Below are positions 1 to 8,698 of a stretch of 64,000 nucleotides of DNA, in pieces. The DNA comes from Pseudomonas sp. RIT-PI-AD. Its GTDB lineage: Bacteria > Pseudomonadota > Gammaproteobacteria > Pseudomonadales > Pseudomonadaceae. The notes beneath the pieces are model-generated. The model was not told the DNA's origin. It ran no database searches and saw only the letters and a program-made list of their open reading frames with translations. The DNA is taken from positions 248,001 to 312,000 of the forward strand of contig NZ_JANZKU010000001.1 in NCBI RefSeq assembly GCF_025642785.1. The letters run 5' to 3'. Position 1 is the stretch's first letter. The number at the start of each line of letters is the position of its first letter. The position numbers were made by a program, and so were the translations under genes.

Positions 1-98
1 AAGGCCTGTTTTTAAATCGATTCAGGCCTGGCCGATAAGGGCTTATGTCGCTTGGCGATTAACCGGCCGCGTTCAACCGCGAAAGACGCTGTCGGCGC

Positions 99-956
99 TC
101 ATCGGTCGCCCTTGGCCACCGGGCGCCTCGGGTCGGTGATCCACTCGCTCCAGGAGCCGGCATACAGCGGCGCCAGGGGATAACCGGCGAGGCCGAGCGC
201 GAACAGGTTATGGCAGGCCGTGACGCCCGAACCGCAATAGGCCACCAGTTCCTCGACGGGCCGATCCTCCAGCAGGGCCTCGAAGCGTTCGCGCAGCGCC
301 TCGGTGGGGAGGAAGCGCCCGTCGGCTCCCAGGTTGTCGGTGAAGGCGGCACAGCGCGCGCCGGGGATATGCCCGGCGACCGGATCGATGGGCTCTACCT
401 CGCCACGGAAGCGCGGTAGTGCTCTGGCATCGAGCAGGGTCAGCTCGGGGTTTTCCAGGCGCCGTCCCAGGTCGGCGGCCTCGATCACCAGGCGGGCGTC
501 CGCCTGGCCCTGGAAAGTCCCCATCGCCGGGGGAGGACACGCCGTTTCCAGGGGCAGGCCGGCGTCGCGCCAGGCTTTCAGGCCCCCGTCGAGCAGGTAC
601 ACCCCATCGCGTTTGCCCAGCCAGGCCAGCAACCACCAGGCGCGGGCGGCGAAGGCGCCGGGACCGTCGTCATAGAGCACCACCTCGCTGTCGGGGTCGA
701 TCCCCCAGTCCCGCAGGCGTTGCGACAGGACGTCCGGGTCCGGCAGCGGATGGCGCCCGCTGACGCCGGGGCGAACCGGGCCGGACAGGTCCCGTTCCAG
801 GTCGGCGAACCGCGCGCCGGGGATGTGCCCTTCGGCGTAGACGCGCGCGCCGTAGGCCGGATCGTCCAGGGCGAAACGGCAATCGAGGACGATCCATCCC
901 GGCCGTTGAAGGCGGGTCTGCAGGGCAGCGGGGTCGAGCAAGCGGGCGAGCGACAT
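99..956 (-). CDS. sseA: 3-mercaptopyruvate/thiosulfate sulfurtransferase SseA
   Basis: A 285-residue protein with two rhodanese domains: an inactive N-terminal one and a catalytic C-terminal one. The active-site loop CGSGVTA starts at Cys241; this loop is typical of mercaptopyruvate sulfurtransferases, whereas thiosulfate sulfurtransferases usually carry CRKGVTA. It should transfer sulfur from 3-mercaptopyruvate to an acceptor in the cytoplasm. I chose the ATG at 956 because an AGGAG ribosome site lies about six bases before it and homologues start with MSxARLL-like sequence; an in-frame ATG at 1004 is possible but has no clear ribosome site. It matches the gene found beside rnd in other Pseudomonas and is unrelated to the flagellum. 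Confidence 0.9.
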   Translation of the reverse strand: MSLARLLDPAALQTRLQRPGWIVLDCRFALDDPAYGARVYAEGHIPGARFADLERDLSGPVRPGVSGRHPLPDPDVLSQRLRDWGIDPDSEVVLYDDGPGAFAARAWWLLAWLGKRDGVYLLDGGLKAWRDAGLPLETACPPPAMGTFQGQADARLVIEAADLGRRLENPELTLLDARALPRFRGEVEPIDPVAGHIPGARCAAFTDNLGADGRFLPTEALRERFEALLEDRPVEELVAYCGSGVTACHNLFALGLAGYPLAPLYAGSWSEWITDPRRPVAKGDR

Positions 957-1168
957 GGAGACTCCTGGGGCTGGGGATACGGGCGTATGCGGGTACGGCG
1001 CCATGGCCCATGGTGCCGGATGGACGATGGTCGTGACCAGATGCCGCCAGGGCAGGGGGACGAAGCTGCGCAGGAGCGCAAGTCGACACGCGCAGCGGCA
1101 GGTGCGAGGACGGTAGAAAAAAGGGGGCGTGTGGCGGGGAATGGCGCGGCGAACCGCGCCATGGGGGA

Positions 1169-1594
1169 TCAGACGCGCAGAGCCTGTTCCCTTTCGAGGA
1201 ATTCGTCTTGCAGCATCGCGTCCTGGCTTTCGCCTTCTTCCTGGGGTTCGGCGGAGACCTCTTCGAGGTGGCCGGTCAGGCGCTTGGCCTGCAGCTTGCC
1301 GAACAGGTGCTCGAGGGCATGGGAAAGTTTTTCCGCCGCGCCTTCCACCGCGAGGTCGATCGATTCCGCCTTATGGGTCACGGAAACCGGCTGGTGCCCC
1401 TTGGGCCGTGCTTCCAGCTGGCAGCGTTTATCCTGCGGGCCGGACTTCTGCCCGTTTTCGTCGTTGAGATGGACCTCGATGCGGGTCAGTTGATCGTCGA
1501 AACGCTCCAGGCGTTCTTCCAGGGTGGCGCGCACCCAAGCTTCCAGGCGGATGCCGCCTTCGATGTGTTTGTCGCTGTTGACCTGAATTTGCAT
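1169..1594 (-). CDS. S30AE/HPF-like small protein with acidic tail
   Basis: A 141-residue protein starting MQIQVNSDKHIEGG. The first roughly 105 residues look like the S30AE (HPF/RaiA ribosome hibernation) fold, with strand-rich motifs RIEVHLND and CQLEARPKGHQPVSV and a helix around residues 75-95. The C-terminal 30 residues are strongly acidic. Full HPF normally sits next to rpoN, so this is probably a paralogue found beside rnd in Pseudomonas. It may bind the ribosome, but the function is inferred from fold only. Start at 1594 has a GAGGA site; a longer start at 1624 is less likely. It is divergent from rnd, sharing a 180-base promoter region. Confidence 0.75.
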   Translation of the reverse strand: MQIQVNSDKHIEGGIRLEAWVRATLEERLERFDDQLTRIEVHLNDENGQKSGPQDKRCQLEARPKGHQPVSVTHKAESIDLAVEGAAEKLSHALEHLFGKLQAKRLTGHLEEVSAEPQEEGESQDAMLQDEFLEREQALRV

Positions 1595-1775
1595 GGTCTT
1601 TCCTCGTGTGACATGCCTATGCATACGACGGGGATCCCTCCAGGCAGTTCAGGCGAAACGCGTCGCGCTGATTTCCGCTTGTTTCAGCCAGGCTTCGAAC
1701 ACCGCCGCGAGCCTGGGGAGGGCGGTGAGCGGCGAGGGCGATATATACTGCCGGGCATTATTCGAGGAGCCGCCC

Positions 1776-2903
1776 GTGACTATCGACATCCACTGGATTC
1801 GTGACGATGAAAGCCTGGCACGCCAGTGCGACGAATGGAAAAGGCTGCCCTACGTGGCGCTGGACACCGAGTTCATGCGCGTCGACACCTTCTATCCCAT
1901 CGCCGCGTTGCTGCAGGTCTGCGATGGCCAGCGCGTCTACCTGATCGATCCCCTCGCCATCCAGGTGTGGACTCCCCTCGCCGAGGTGCTGGAAAACCCG
2001 GCGGTGGTCAAGGTGCTGCACGCGTGCAGCGAAGACCTCGAAGTCTTCCAGCGCCTGCTGGGCAGCCTGCCGACGCCATTGTTCGACACCCAGCTGGCGG
2101 CCGCCTATCTCAACATCGGTTTCTCCATGGGGTACTCGCGTCTGGTGCAGGAGGTGCTCGGCATCGAGCTGCCCAAGGGCGAGACGCGCTCGGACTGGTT
2201 GCAGCGGCCGCTCAGCGACATGCAGGTCCGCTATGCCGCCGAGGACGCCCAGCACCTGGCCGAGGTGTACCGGGAACTGGATGCCCGCCTCAGCGCGGAG
2301 AAACGCGCCTGGTTGCTGGAGGACGGCGCCGAACTGGTGGCCAACCTGCGTCGCGAGGTCGATCCGCAGACTCTGTACCGCGACGCCAAGCTGGGCTGGA
2401 AGCTCACCCCCCAGCAGCTCGCCGTGCTGCGCGCGCTGTACGCCTGGCGCGAACGCGAGGCGCGCGTGCGCGATCAACCGCGCAACCGTATCCTGCGCGA
2501 GCATTCGCTGTGGCCGCTGGCGCGTTTCCAGCCGGATAACCCGGTGAGCCTGGCGCGCATCGAGGACATGCACCCGAAGACCGTGCGCCAGGATGGCGAG
2601 ACCATCATTCGGTTGATCCGCGAGGCTGCGGCGAGCGAGGCGCAGACCTGGCCGGCGCCCCTGCCCGAGCCGTTGCCGGTGGAGGCGGCGACCCTGCTCA
2701 AGGCGCTGCGGGCCATCGGCCAGGCCGAGGCGGAGCGCTTGCAGATCGCCCCGGAACTCATGCTGCGCAAGAAAACCCTCGAGGCCTTGCTGCGTACCGG
2801 TTACCCCGACGGCCCCTACAGCCTGCCGGACTCGCTGCGCGGCTGGCGGCGCGAACGCATGGGCCAGGCGCTGCTCGACGCTTTGCTCAAGGAAACCCCA
2901 TGA
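1776..2903 (+). CDS. rnd: Ribonuclease D
   Basis: 375 residues, the same length as E. coli RNase D. The DEDD 3'-5' exonuclease domain is at the N-terminus, with the first acidic pair in ALDTEF (Asp30, Glu32), a central ACSEDLE motif and the late YAAEDAQHL motif (Tyr and Asp). An HRDC-type helical region with [11 protein letters not shown] follows near residues 210-290. It trims stable RNA precursors. I chose the GTG at 1776 because it is preceded by GAGGAG and gives the family's MTIDIHWI start; the open frame continues upstream to 1593 without family resemblance. The stop overlaps the ycgL start by four bases (ATGA), so they are probably cotranscribed. Confidence 0.93.
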   Translation: MTIDIHWIRDDESLARQCDEWKRLPYVALDTEFMRVDTFYPIAALLQVCDGQRVYLIDPLAIQVWTPLAEVLENPAVVKVLHACSEDLEVFQRLLGSLPTPLFDTQLAAAYLNIGFSMGYSRLVQEVLGIELPKGETRSDWLQRPLSDMQVRYAAEDAQHLAEVYRELDARLSAEKRAWLLEDGAELVANLRREVDPQTLYRDAKLGWKLTPQQLAVLRALYAWREREARVRDQPRNRILREHSLWPLARFQPDNPVSLARIEDMHPKTVRQDGETIIRLIREAAASEAQTWPAPLPEPLPVEAATLLKALRAIGQAEAERLQIAPELMLRKKTLEALLRTGYPDGPYSLPDSLRGWRRERMGQALLDALLKETP

Positions 2904-3193
2904 AACGTATCTGCTCCATCTATCGCAGTCCGCTCAAGCGCGAGATGTACCTCTACGTGTTGAAGGCCGATGCCCTGCGCCGCGTGCCCGAGGGCCTGTT
3001 GGCCGCCTTCGGCGCGCCGCAGCACGCCTTCGATCTGGTGCTCAGCGAAGAACGCGCCCTGGCCCGCGAAGATATCCACAAGGTGCTGGAGAACCTCGAC
3101 CGGCAAGGCTTCCATCTGCAGATGCCGCCCGCCGAGGAGGAGTACATCCAGCACCTTCCCGAAGAACTGCTGCGCATGAACGACCCGCTCTGA
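2900..3193 (+). CDS. ycgL: YcgL domain protein
   Basis: A 97-residue cytoplasmic protein of the YcgL family (starts [20 protein letters not shown]; contains the typical PEGLLAAFG and [15 protein letters not shown] segments). The biochemical role of the family is not established. It overlaps rnd upstream (ATGA) and the dehydrogenase downstream (TGATG), so rnd-ycgL-dehydrogenase is likely one transcript. The gene is full length and shows nothing unusual. The same rnd-ycgL pairing occurs widely in gammaproteobacteria, which supports the assignment. Confidence 0.9.
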   Translation: MKRICSIYRSPLKREMYLYVLKADALRRVPEGLLAAFGAPQHAFDLVLSEERALAREDIHKVLENLDRQGFHLQMPPAEEEYIQHLPEELLRMNDPL

Positions 3194-4125
3194 TGAACGT
3201 ACTGATCGCCGAACGCTACCACGCCGACTACAGCCGCCTGCTGCGCGACGCCCTCCCCGGGCTGCGGCTGTGCAGCGGCGAGGATCCCGAGGAACTGAGC
3301 GCCATGGCGCCGGACTTTCCCATCTGGTTCGGCCAGCCCGACCTGCTCGCCAGCCTGTTGCGCAGCGGCGCGCGGCCGCGCTGGGCGCAGTCCACCTGGG
3401 CCGGGATCGCGCCCTTGCTGGCGGCGGACTTGCCGCGGGACTACCGGGTCAGTCGCTCGGTCGGGGTGTTCGGCCAGGTGATGGCGGAATACGCCCTGAC
3501 CTACGTCCTGGCCCACGAGCGCCAACTGCTGTCACGCTTGGCCAGCCAGGTGGAACGGCGCTGGGACAACCGCCAGCCGCCGTCCCTGGGCGGACGCCGG
3601 ATGCTGATCGTCGGCGTCGGCGAGATCGGCCAGAGCGTCGCCACCTACCTGGCGCCCTTCGGTATCCACCTCACCGGCATCGCCCGGCGACCGCGGCCGT
3701 TGCCGGGGTTCGCCGAGGTCGGCGGAATCGCCGACCTGCCACGCCTGGCGGTGGAGGCGGACTACCTGCTCAACCTGTTGCCGGACACCCCCCAGACCCG
3801 CGACCTCTACGACGCCGCGCTGTTCGCCCGGATGTGCCCGACCGCGCTGTTCATCAACGCCGGACGCGGCACCTCGGTGGTGGACGCCGACCTGATCGCG
3901 GCCCTGGAAGCGGGGCAGCTTGCCGGGGCGGTGCTGGATGTCTGCCGGGTCGAGCCGCTGCCTGCCGGCGATCCGCTGTGGACCGCGCCGCGCCTGCTGC
4001 TCACCGGGCACAGCGCGGCACCGACCCTGCGCGAGCCGGTGGCGCAGCTGTTCCTGGAGAACCTCGCGCGCTTCCAGGGCGGCGAGCCCCTGCGCGGCGA
4101 ACTGGACTTCCAGCGCGGTTATTGA
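3193..4125 (+). CDS. D-2-hydroxyacid dehydrogenase (GhrA-like)
   Basis: 310 residues of the D-isomer-specific 2-hydroxyacid dehydrogenase family. The NAD(P)-binding loop GVGEIG is near residues 141-146. The catalytic set is visible: Arg in NAGRGT, Glu in CRVEPLP and His in GHSAAP. It probably reduces glyoxylate, hydroxypyruvate or a similar 2-oxoacid in the cytoplasm; the exact substrate cannot be read. The start codon overlaps the ycgL stop, indicating translational coupling. Similarity of the C-terminal half to GhrA is clear, while the N-terminal substrate domain is divergent, as in that subgroup. Confidence 0.87.
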   Translation: MNVLIAERYHADYSRLLRDALPGLRLCSGEDPEELSAMAPDFPIWFGQPDLLASLLRSGARPRWAQSTWAGIAPLLAADLPRDYRVSRSVGVFGQVMAEYALTYVLAHERQLLSRLASQVERRWDNRQPPSLGGRRMLIVGVGEIGQSVATYLAPFGIHLTGIARRPRPLPGFAEVGGIADLPRLAVEADYLLNLLPDTPQTRDLYDAALFARMCPTALFINAGRGTSVVDADLIAALEAGQLAGAVLDVCRVEPLPAGDPLWTAPRLLLTGHSAAPTLREPVAQLFLENLARFQGGEPLRGELDFQRGY

Positions 4126-4203
4126 GCACGCCTCGTCCGCCCAGGCTTGGCCCACCGCTGCGGCGCGACTAGACTGTCGCGCCCATCGCCTGCCGACACC
4201 CCC

Positions 4204-4653
4204 ATGGCCGCCAAAGTCGAACCCTTCTGGAAGCGCAAGACCCTCGCCCAACTCGATCTGGAAGAGTGGGAGTCGCTGTGCGACGGCTGTGGTCTGTGCT
4301 GCCTGCAAAAGCTCGAGGACGAGGAAGACGGCGCCGTGTACTACACCCGGGTGGCGTGCAAGCTGCTGGACCTGAACACCTGCCGCTGCAGCGACTATCC
4401 GAATCGCCAGCGCTCGGTGCCCGACTGCATCCAGCTGACGCCGGCCCAGGCTGACGAATTCCAGTGGCTGCCGCCCACCTGCGGCTATCGCCTGGTCAGC
4501 GAGCAGAAGGACCTACCGCCCTGGCATCCGCTGGTCTGCGGCGATTCACAGGGCGTGCACAAGGCGGGCATTTCCCAGGCCGGCCGCATGCTCAGCGAAA
4601 ACGCCGTGGCCGAGGACGACTGGGAGGATTACATGATCTTCCGCGCCGGCTGA
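4204..4653 (+). CDS. ycgN: YcgN (UPF0260) cysteine-cluster protein
   Basis: A 149-residue protein with a cysteine pattern typical of the UPF0260/CxxCxxCC zinc- or iron-binding family: CDGCGLCC near residues 24-31, followed by [11 protein letters not shown] and a later CIQLTP. Function is unknown; metal binding is inferred from the cysteines. I chose the ATG at 4204 (MAAKVEPFW), which agrees with the family N-terminus; an in-frame ATG at 4147 would add 19 unrelated residues. It follows the dehydrogenase after 78 bases and probably belongs to the same housekeeping cluster. Confidence 0.88.
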   Translation: MAAKVEPFWKRKTLAQLDLEEWESLCDGCGLCCLQKLEDEEDGAVYYTRVACKLLDLNTCRCSDYPNRQRSVPDCIQLTPAQADEFQWLPPTCGYRLVSEQKDLPPWHPLVCGDSQGVHKAGISQAGRMLSENAVAEDDWEDYMIFRAG

Positions 4654-4759
4654 GGCGCCGTCCCTCCGGTCGCGCGGTTTTTCGGTCATCGCGTGGATCG
4701 CCCGCCGGCCCTTCGGGTCATATCCACACCGCGCCATCCCCGTACAAAAGGAACCGTCC

Positions 4760-5989
4760 GTGATTTCGATCCGTCCGCGCCTGCTCTTGTCCGCCACCGC
4801 CCTGCTGCTCAGCCTGCCCGCCTGGGCCAAGCGGATCGATGTGGATTACCACGTGCGCTTCCTGCCGCAGAGCGACCAGGCCGAGGTGAGCGTGACCCTC
4901 GAGGAGGGTAAGGCGATCGAGGATTTCCAGCTGGACCTGGGCGAGGAGGGTGCCTACAGCGACTTCAAGGGCGACGGTACCTGGACCCAGGACGCGCCGG
5001 CCCACGGCAGTTGGCGCCCGCCGGCGGGCAAGGCGCGGCTCAGCTACCGGGTGAAGGTCAGCCATCCGCGTGGCGACGGGCGTTTCGACGCCCGCATGAC
5101 CCCGGACTGGGCCCTGCTGCGTGGCGACGATCTGGTGCCCAGCGCACGGGTCCAGGTCGGCGAGCGGGTCGAACTGGTCTCGCGCCTGGAATTCGAATTG
5201 CCCGACGGCTGGAAAGCGGTGGAAACCGGCTGGCCGCGCATCGGCAAGCATCGCTTCCGCATCGACAATCCCGAGCGGGTCTTCGACCGCCCGACCGGCT
5301 GGATCCTCGCCGGCAAGCTCGGCAGTCGGCGCACCCAGCTGGGCAATACCGAGGTCACCGTCAGCGCGCCGGTCGGCGAGGGCCTGCGGCGCATGGACAT
5401 CCTCACCCTGCTGACCTTCGTCTGGCCCCATATACAGGCGGTGTTTCCCCGCGATCCGGCGAAACTGCTGGTGGTCGGCGCGGGCGATCCCATGTGGCGA
5501 GGCGGGCTTTCCGCGCCGAATTCCCTGTTCATCCACGCGGAACGGCCGTTGGTGAGCGAGAACGGCACCAGTTCCCTGGTGCATGAACTGGTCCACGTGT
5601 TCAGCCGCATCCGCGACACCGACGGCAGCGACTGGATCAGCGAGGGCGTCGCCGAGTACTACGCCATCGAACTGATGCGCCGCGCCGGCGGCCTCAGCGA
5701 GGACCGCTACCACAAGATCCGCAGCGACTTGAAGCGCTGGAGCAAGGACGTGAAGAGCCTGCGCGGCGAACGCAGCAGCGGCCCGACCACCGCCCGCGCG
5801 GTGCTGCTGTTGCAGGATCTGGACAAGGAAATCCGCAAGCGCAGCAACAAGCGCTACTCCCTGGACGACCTGGTGCGCGGCTTGATGCGCCTGGACAAGG
5901 TCAGCACCCAGGACCTGGTGCAAATCAGCGAGGACCTGATGGGCGGTACGTCCGACGTACTGGCCAGCAGCCTGCTGAAAGCCGGCTGA
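4760..5989 (+). CDS. Secreted HExxH metallopeptidase-like protein
   Basis: 409 residues with a clear signal peptide (hydrophobic stretch LLLSATALLLSLPAWA, cleavage after AWA near residue 24), so it acts in the periplasm or outside. A gluzincin signature is present: HELVH at residues 275-279, then 15 residues, then EGVAEYY, where the Glu would be the third zinc ligand. This resembles M1/M61 peptidases, although the spacer is three residues shorter than the usual 18 of M1. The N-terminal half is beta-rich like an M1 N-domain. Start is GTG 4760 with an AAAGGAA ribosome site. Substrate is unknown. A perfect GC hairpin (5991-6007) follows the stop. Confidence 0.7.
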   Translation: MISIRPRLLLSATALLLSLPAWAKRIDVDYHVRFLPQSDQAEVSVTLEEGKAIEDFQLDLGEEGAYSDFKGDGTWTQDAPAHGSWRPPAGKARLSYRVKVSHPRGDGRFDARMTPDWALLRGDDLVPSARVQVGERVELVSRLEFELPDGWKAVETGWPRIGKHRFRIDNPERVFDRPTGWILAGKLGSRRTQLGNTEVTVSAPVGEGLRRMDILTLLTFVWPHIQAVFPRDPAKLLVVGAGDPMWRGGLSAPNSLFIHAERPLVSENGTSSLVHELVHVFSRIRDTDGSDWISEGVAEYYAIELMRRAGGLSEDRYHKIRSDLKRWSKDVKSLRGERSSGPTTARAVLLLQDLDKEIRKRSNKRYSLDDLVRGLMRLDKVSTQDLVQISEDLMGGTSDVLASSLLKAG

Positions 5990-5990
5990 A

Positions 5991-6007
5991 CCGGCGGCGT
6001 CCGCCGG
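5991..6007 (+). terminator. GC hairpin after the metallopeptidase gene
   Basis: Two base after the stop codon lies a perfect 7-bp inverted repeat (CCGGCGG / CCGCCGG) with a 3-base loop. There is no following U-tract, so it may only stabilise the 3' end or assist factor-dependent termination. Confidence 0.3.
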
Positions 6008-6131
6008 GCGCCGCGCAACGCGAAGCGGCTGGCGCTTATCCGCGCTATCGCGGACAATCCCGAAACTGTACCGTAGGCCGGACGAACCGTCCCGCCGCTG
6101 TTTCGGTCCAGTTCGCCCGGGAGCCGTCCTC

Positions 6132-7574
6132 ATGACTAATCTGTTGCTTTACCAACGCATTGCCTCGCAACTCGCCGACGATATCCGGCGCGGCGTCTAC
6201 CAGCCGGGCGAGCGCGTGCCGTCGGTACGCAAGATGAGCGCGCAGCTCAACGTCAGTCATGCGACGGTGCTCCAGGCCTATGCGAACCTGGAGGACCAGG
6301 GCCTGATCCGCGCGCGCCCGCAATCCGGCTTCTACGTGCACCAGACCCCGGCGCTCACCGCCTCCACCCCGGATATCGCCCGGGTCGAGCGCCCCGGCAT
6401 GGTCACCCGCGGCAGCATCATCCAGCAGATTCTCACCGCCACCCGTCGCGAAGGGGTGTTCGCCCTCGGCGCCGCGTCGCCCCACGTCGATTACCTGCCG
6501 GTGCGCGCGCTGCACCAGCAACTGGCCAAGGTCACCCGCTTCCACAGCCCGCGGGCGTTCAGCTACATGTTCAGCCCGGGCTTCGAGCCGTTGCGTCGCC
6601 AGGTGGCGATCCGCATGCGCGACGCCGGCGTGGTGGTAGACCCCTCGGAAGTGGTGGTCACCCACGGCTGCGTCGATGCGATCAACATGATCCTGCGGGT
6701 GGTGACGCGTCCCGGCGACCTGATCGCCACCGAGTCGCCGGCCTATTACGGGCTGCTGCAACTGGCGGACCTGCTGGGCCTGAAGGTCATCGAGATTCCC
6801 AGCGACCCCACCACCGGGATGAGCCTGGAAGCCCTGCAACTGGCGGCCCACCAGTGGCCGATCAAGGCGCTGGTGCTGACCGCGCGGTTGAGCAACCCGC
6901 TGGGCGGCAGCATTCCCGACGAGCGGCAGAAGCAGTTGTTGAAGCTCACCGCCGAACACAACATCCAGGTGGTCGAGGACGATATCTATGGCGAATTGAT
7001 GTTCGACCAGGGCCCGGTGAAGGCGCTGAAGTCCAACGATCGCCACGGGCGGGTGGTGTATTGCTCGAGCTTCTCCAAGACCCTCTCGCCGGGCGTGCGC
7101 ATCGGCTGGATCATCGCCGGCAAGTATCAGGAGGAGGTCCAGCGCCTGCAGACCTTCAGCACCCACTCCGCGTGCAGCGTCACCCAGATGGGGGTGGCCG
7201 CCTACCTGGAAAACGGCGGCTACGACCGTCACCTGCGTTACATCCGCCACGAGTATCGTAAGAACGTCACCGCCTACCAGTTGGCGGTGCAGCAGCATTT
7301 CCCCGAAGGCACCCAGATGACCCGGCCCAACGGCGGCTTCATCCTCTGGGTCAGCCTGCCGGCCAAGGTCAACACCAAGGACCTGCACCTGCGTGCCTTG
7401 CAGCAGGGTATCAGCGTGGCGCCGGGGCTCATCTTCAGCAACACCGAGCAGTTCAACCACTGCCTGCGACTGACCTGCGGCATTCCGTGGAACCGCGAGG
7501 CGGAGCGCGCCATCATGACCTTGGGCCTGCTCGCCAAGCAGCTCTGCCAGGACGTCGAACCCATCGGGCTCTGA
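6132..7574 (+). CDS. MocR-type regulator (GntR HTH plus aminotransferase fold)
   Basis: 480 residues. Residues 1-75 are a GntR winged helix (PSVRKMSAQLNVSHATVLQAY, then QGLIRARPQSGFYV). The rest is a fold-type I aminotransferase domain with the PLP lysine in SSFSKTLSPG (Lys316) and a SNPLGGS turn replacing the usual NPTG. Such regulators bind PLP and control vitamin B6, GABA, taurine or amino-acid genes; the ligand here is unknown. It sits just upstream of the flagellar operons but is separated from flgB by a likely terminator and a sigma-54 promoter, so a flagellar role is not implied. Confidence 0.85.
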   Translation: MTNLLLYQRIASQLADDIRRGVYQPGERVPSVRKMSAQLNVSHATVLQAYANLEDQGLIRARPQSGFYVHQTPALTASTPDIARVERPGMVTRGSIIQQILTATRREGVFALGAASPHVDYLPVRALHQQLAKVTRFHSPRAFSYMFSPGFEPLRRQVAIRMRDAGVVVDPSEVVVTHGCVDAINMILRVVTRPGDLIATESPAYYGLLQLADLLGLKVIEIPSDPTTGMSLEALQLAAHQWPIKALVLTARLSNPLGGSIPDERQKQLLKLTAEHNIQVVEDDIYGELMFDQGPVKALKSNDRHGRVVYCSSFSKTLSPGVRIGWIIAGKYQEEVQRLQTFSTHSACSVTQMGVAAYLENGGYDRHLRYIRHEYRKNVTAYQLAVQQHFPEGTQMTRPNGGFILWVSLPAKVNTKDLHLRALQQGISVAPGLIFSNTEQFNHCLRLTCGIPWNREAERAIMTLGLLAKQLCQDVEPIGL

Positions 7575-7676
7575 TCGAGCCGCCCCGGCGGATCTCCCAG
7601 GGCGGCACGCCGCCGGCTGCCTCGGTTCGCTTCGCCGGACCGCCCAAGCCTTGCCGCTGGCGTTGCCTCCAGGCGG

Positions 7677-7704
7677 AAAAGCCTTGCCGCCCGGCCTCGC
7701 TTTT
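7677..7704 (+). terminator. Probable terminator after the MocR-type gene
   Basis: An inverted repeat AAAAGC / GCTTTT (7677-7682 with 7699-7704) encloses a GCC/GGC inner stem and ends in four T. It separates the regulator from the flgB promoter 47 bases downstream. Confidence 0.45.
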
Positions 7705-7751
7705 CCCCGTCCTATTGGCTCAAGTGGTTGATTTTAAAGGCTTGTTTTAAA

Positions 7752-7767
7752 TGGCATGAGCTTTGCT
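7752..7767 (+). promoter_or_regulatory. Sigma-54 promoter of flgBCDE
   Basis: TGGCAT-N5-TTGCT with exact GG-N10-GC spacing, ending 49 bases before the flgB start. It fits the RpoN -24/-12 consensus (TGGCAC-N5-TTGCW) with one change. In Pseudomonas this hook/rod class is activated by FleR. Confidence 0.8.
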
Positions 7768-7816
7768 TTGGGTCTGGTACGCAACCAGGCAAGCCCTACG
7801 GCAAAGGTTCCTGACC

Positions 7817-8224
7817 ATGAGCATCAGTTTCGCAAACGCCCTCGGCATCCACGAAAAAGCCCTCAGCTACCGCTCCCAGCGCGCCGAGGTCCTGTCGAAC
7901 AACATCGCCAACGCCGATACGCCGAACTACAAGGCGCGCGACCTGGATTTCTCCGCCGTGATGCAGGCGCAGAACGAGAAGGCCGAGCAGGGGACCTTCA
8001 ACCTGGCCGTGACCAATACCAAGCACATCGCCGCCGAAGGCCTGGGCTCGGAGGAGGGCGATCTGCTCTACCGCGTCCCCTTCCAGCCGTCGATCGACCA
8101 GAACACCGTCGATCCGCAGATCGAGCAGGCGCGCTATGCCGAGAACACCATCCAGTTCCAGGCCACCTTCACCCTTCTCGACGGCAAATTCAAAGGGCTG
8201 GTCAACGCCCTTCGCGGCGAATAA
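7817..8224 (+). CDS. flgB: Flagellar proximal rod protein FlgB
   Basis: 135 residues forming part of the rod that crosses the periplasm; exported by the flagellar type III system, so no signal peptide is expected or seen. The rod-family motif LSNNIANADTPNYKARDLDF is present near residues 32-51. I chose the ATG at 7817 (MSISFANALGIHEKAL), which matches the family; the frame extends upstream to 7763, inside the sigma-54 promoter. First gene of a tightly packed flgBCDE operon, with flgC 15 bases downstream. Confidence 0.96.
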   Translation: MSISFANALGIHEKALSYRSQRAEVLSNNIANADTPNYKARDLDFSAVMQAQNEKAEQGTFNLAVTNTKHIAAEGLGSEEGDLLYRVPFQPSIDQNTVDPQIEQARYAENTIQFQATFTLLDGKFKGLVNALRGE

Positions 8225-8239
8225 CCCAGGAGCCCCGCC

Positions 8240-8683
8240 ATGTCACTGTCCAGCGTATTCAACATTGCCGGTACCGGCATGAGTGCCCAGACCACCCGTC
8301 TGAACACCATCTCCAGCAACATCGCCAACGCCGAGACGGTTTCGTCCAGCGTCGACAAGACCTACCGCGCGCGTCACCCGGTGTTCGCCACCGTCTACCA
8401 GGGCGCGAACGCCAACGACAGCGGCTCGCTGTTCGCCGAGCAGGACCAGTCGGGCGCCGGGGTGCAGGTGCTGGGCATCGTCGAGGACCAGAGCTCGCTG
8501 ATGCCGCGCTACGAGCCGAACCACCCGGCCGCGGATGCCAACGGTTACGTGTACTACCCGAACGTCAACGTGGTCGAGGAGATGGCCGACATGATCTCCG
8601 CGAGCCGGGCGTTCCAGACCAACACGGAACTGATGAACACCGCCAAACAAATGATGCAGAAAGTCCTGACCCTGGGTCAGTAA
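8240..8683 (+). CDS. flgC: Flagellar proximal rod protein FlgC
   Basis: 147 residues. The N-terminal rod signature (LNTISSNIANAETVSS) and the C-terminal flagellar coiled-coil segment (NVNVVEEMADMISASRAFQTNTELMNT) that packs in the axial structure are both visible. It is one of the proximal rod subunits together with FlgB and FlgF. No signal peptide, as expected for a type III substrate. Ribosome site AGGAG lies upstream. The gene is full length and cotranscribed with flgB and flgD. Confidence 0.96.
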   Translation: MSLSSVFNIAGTGMSAQTTRLNTISSNIANAETVSSSVDKTYRARHPVFATVYQGANANDSGSLFAEQDQSGAGVQVLGIVEDQSSLMPRYEPNHPAADANGYVYYPNVNVVEEMADMISASRAFQTNTELMNTAKQMMQKVLTLGQ

Positions 8684-8698
8684 GGCCGGAGAACGACA

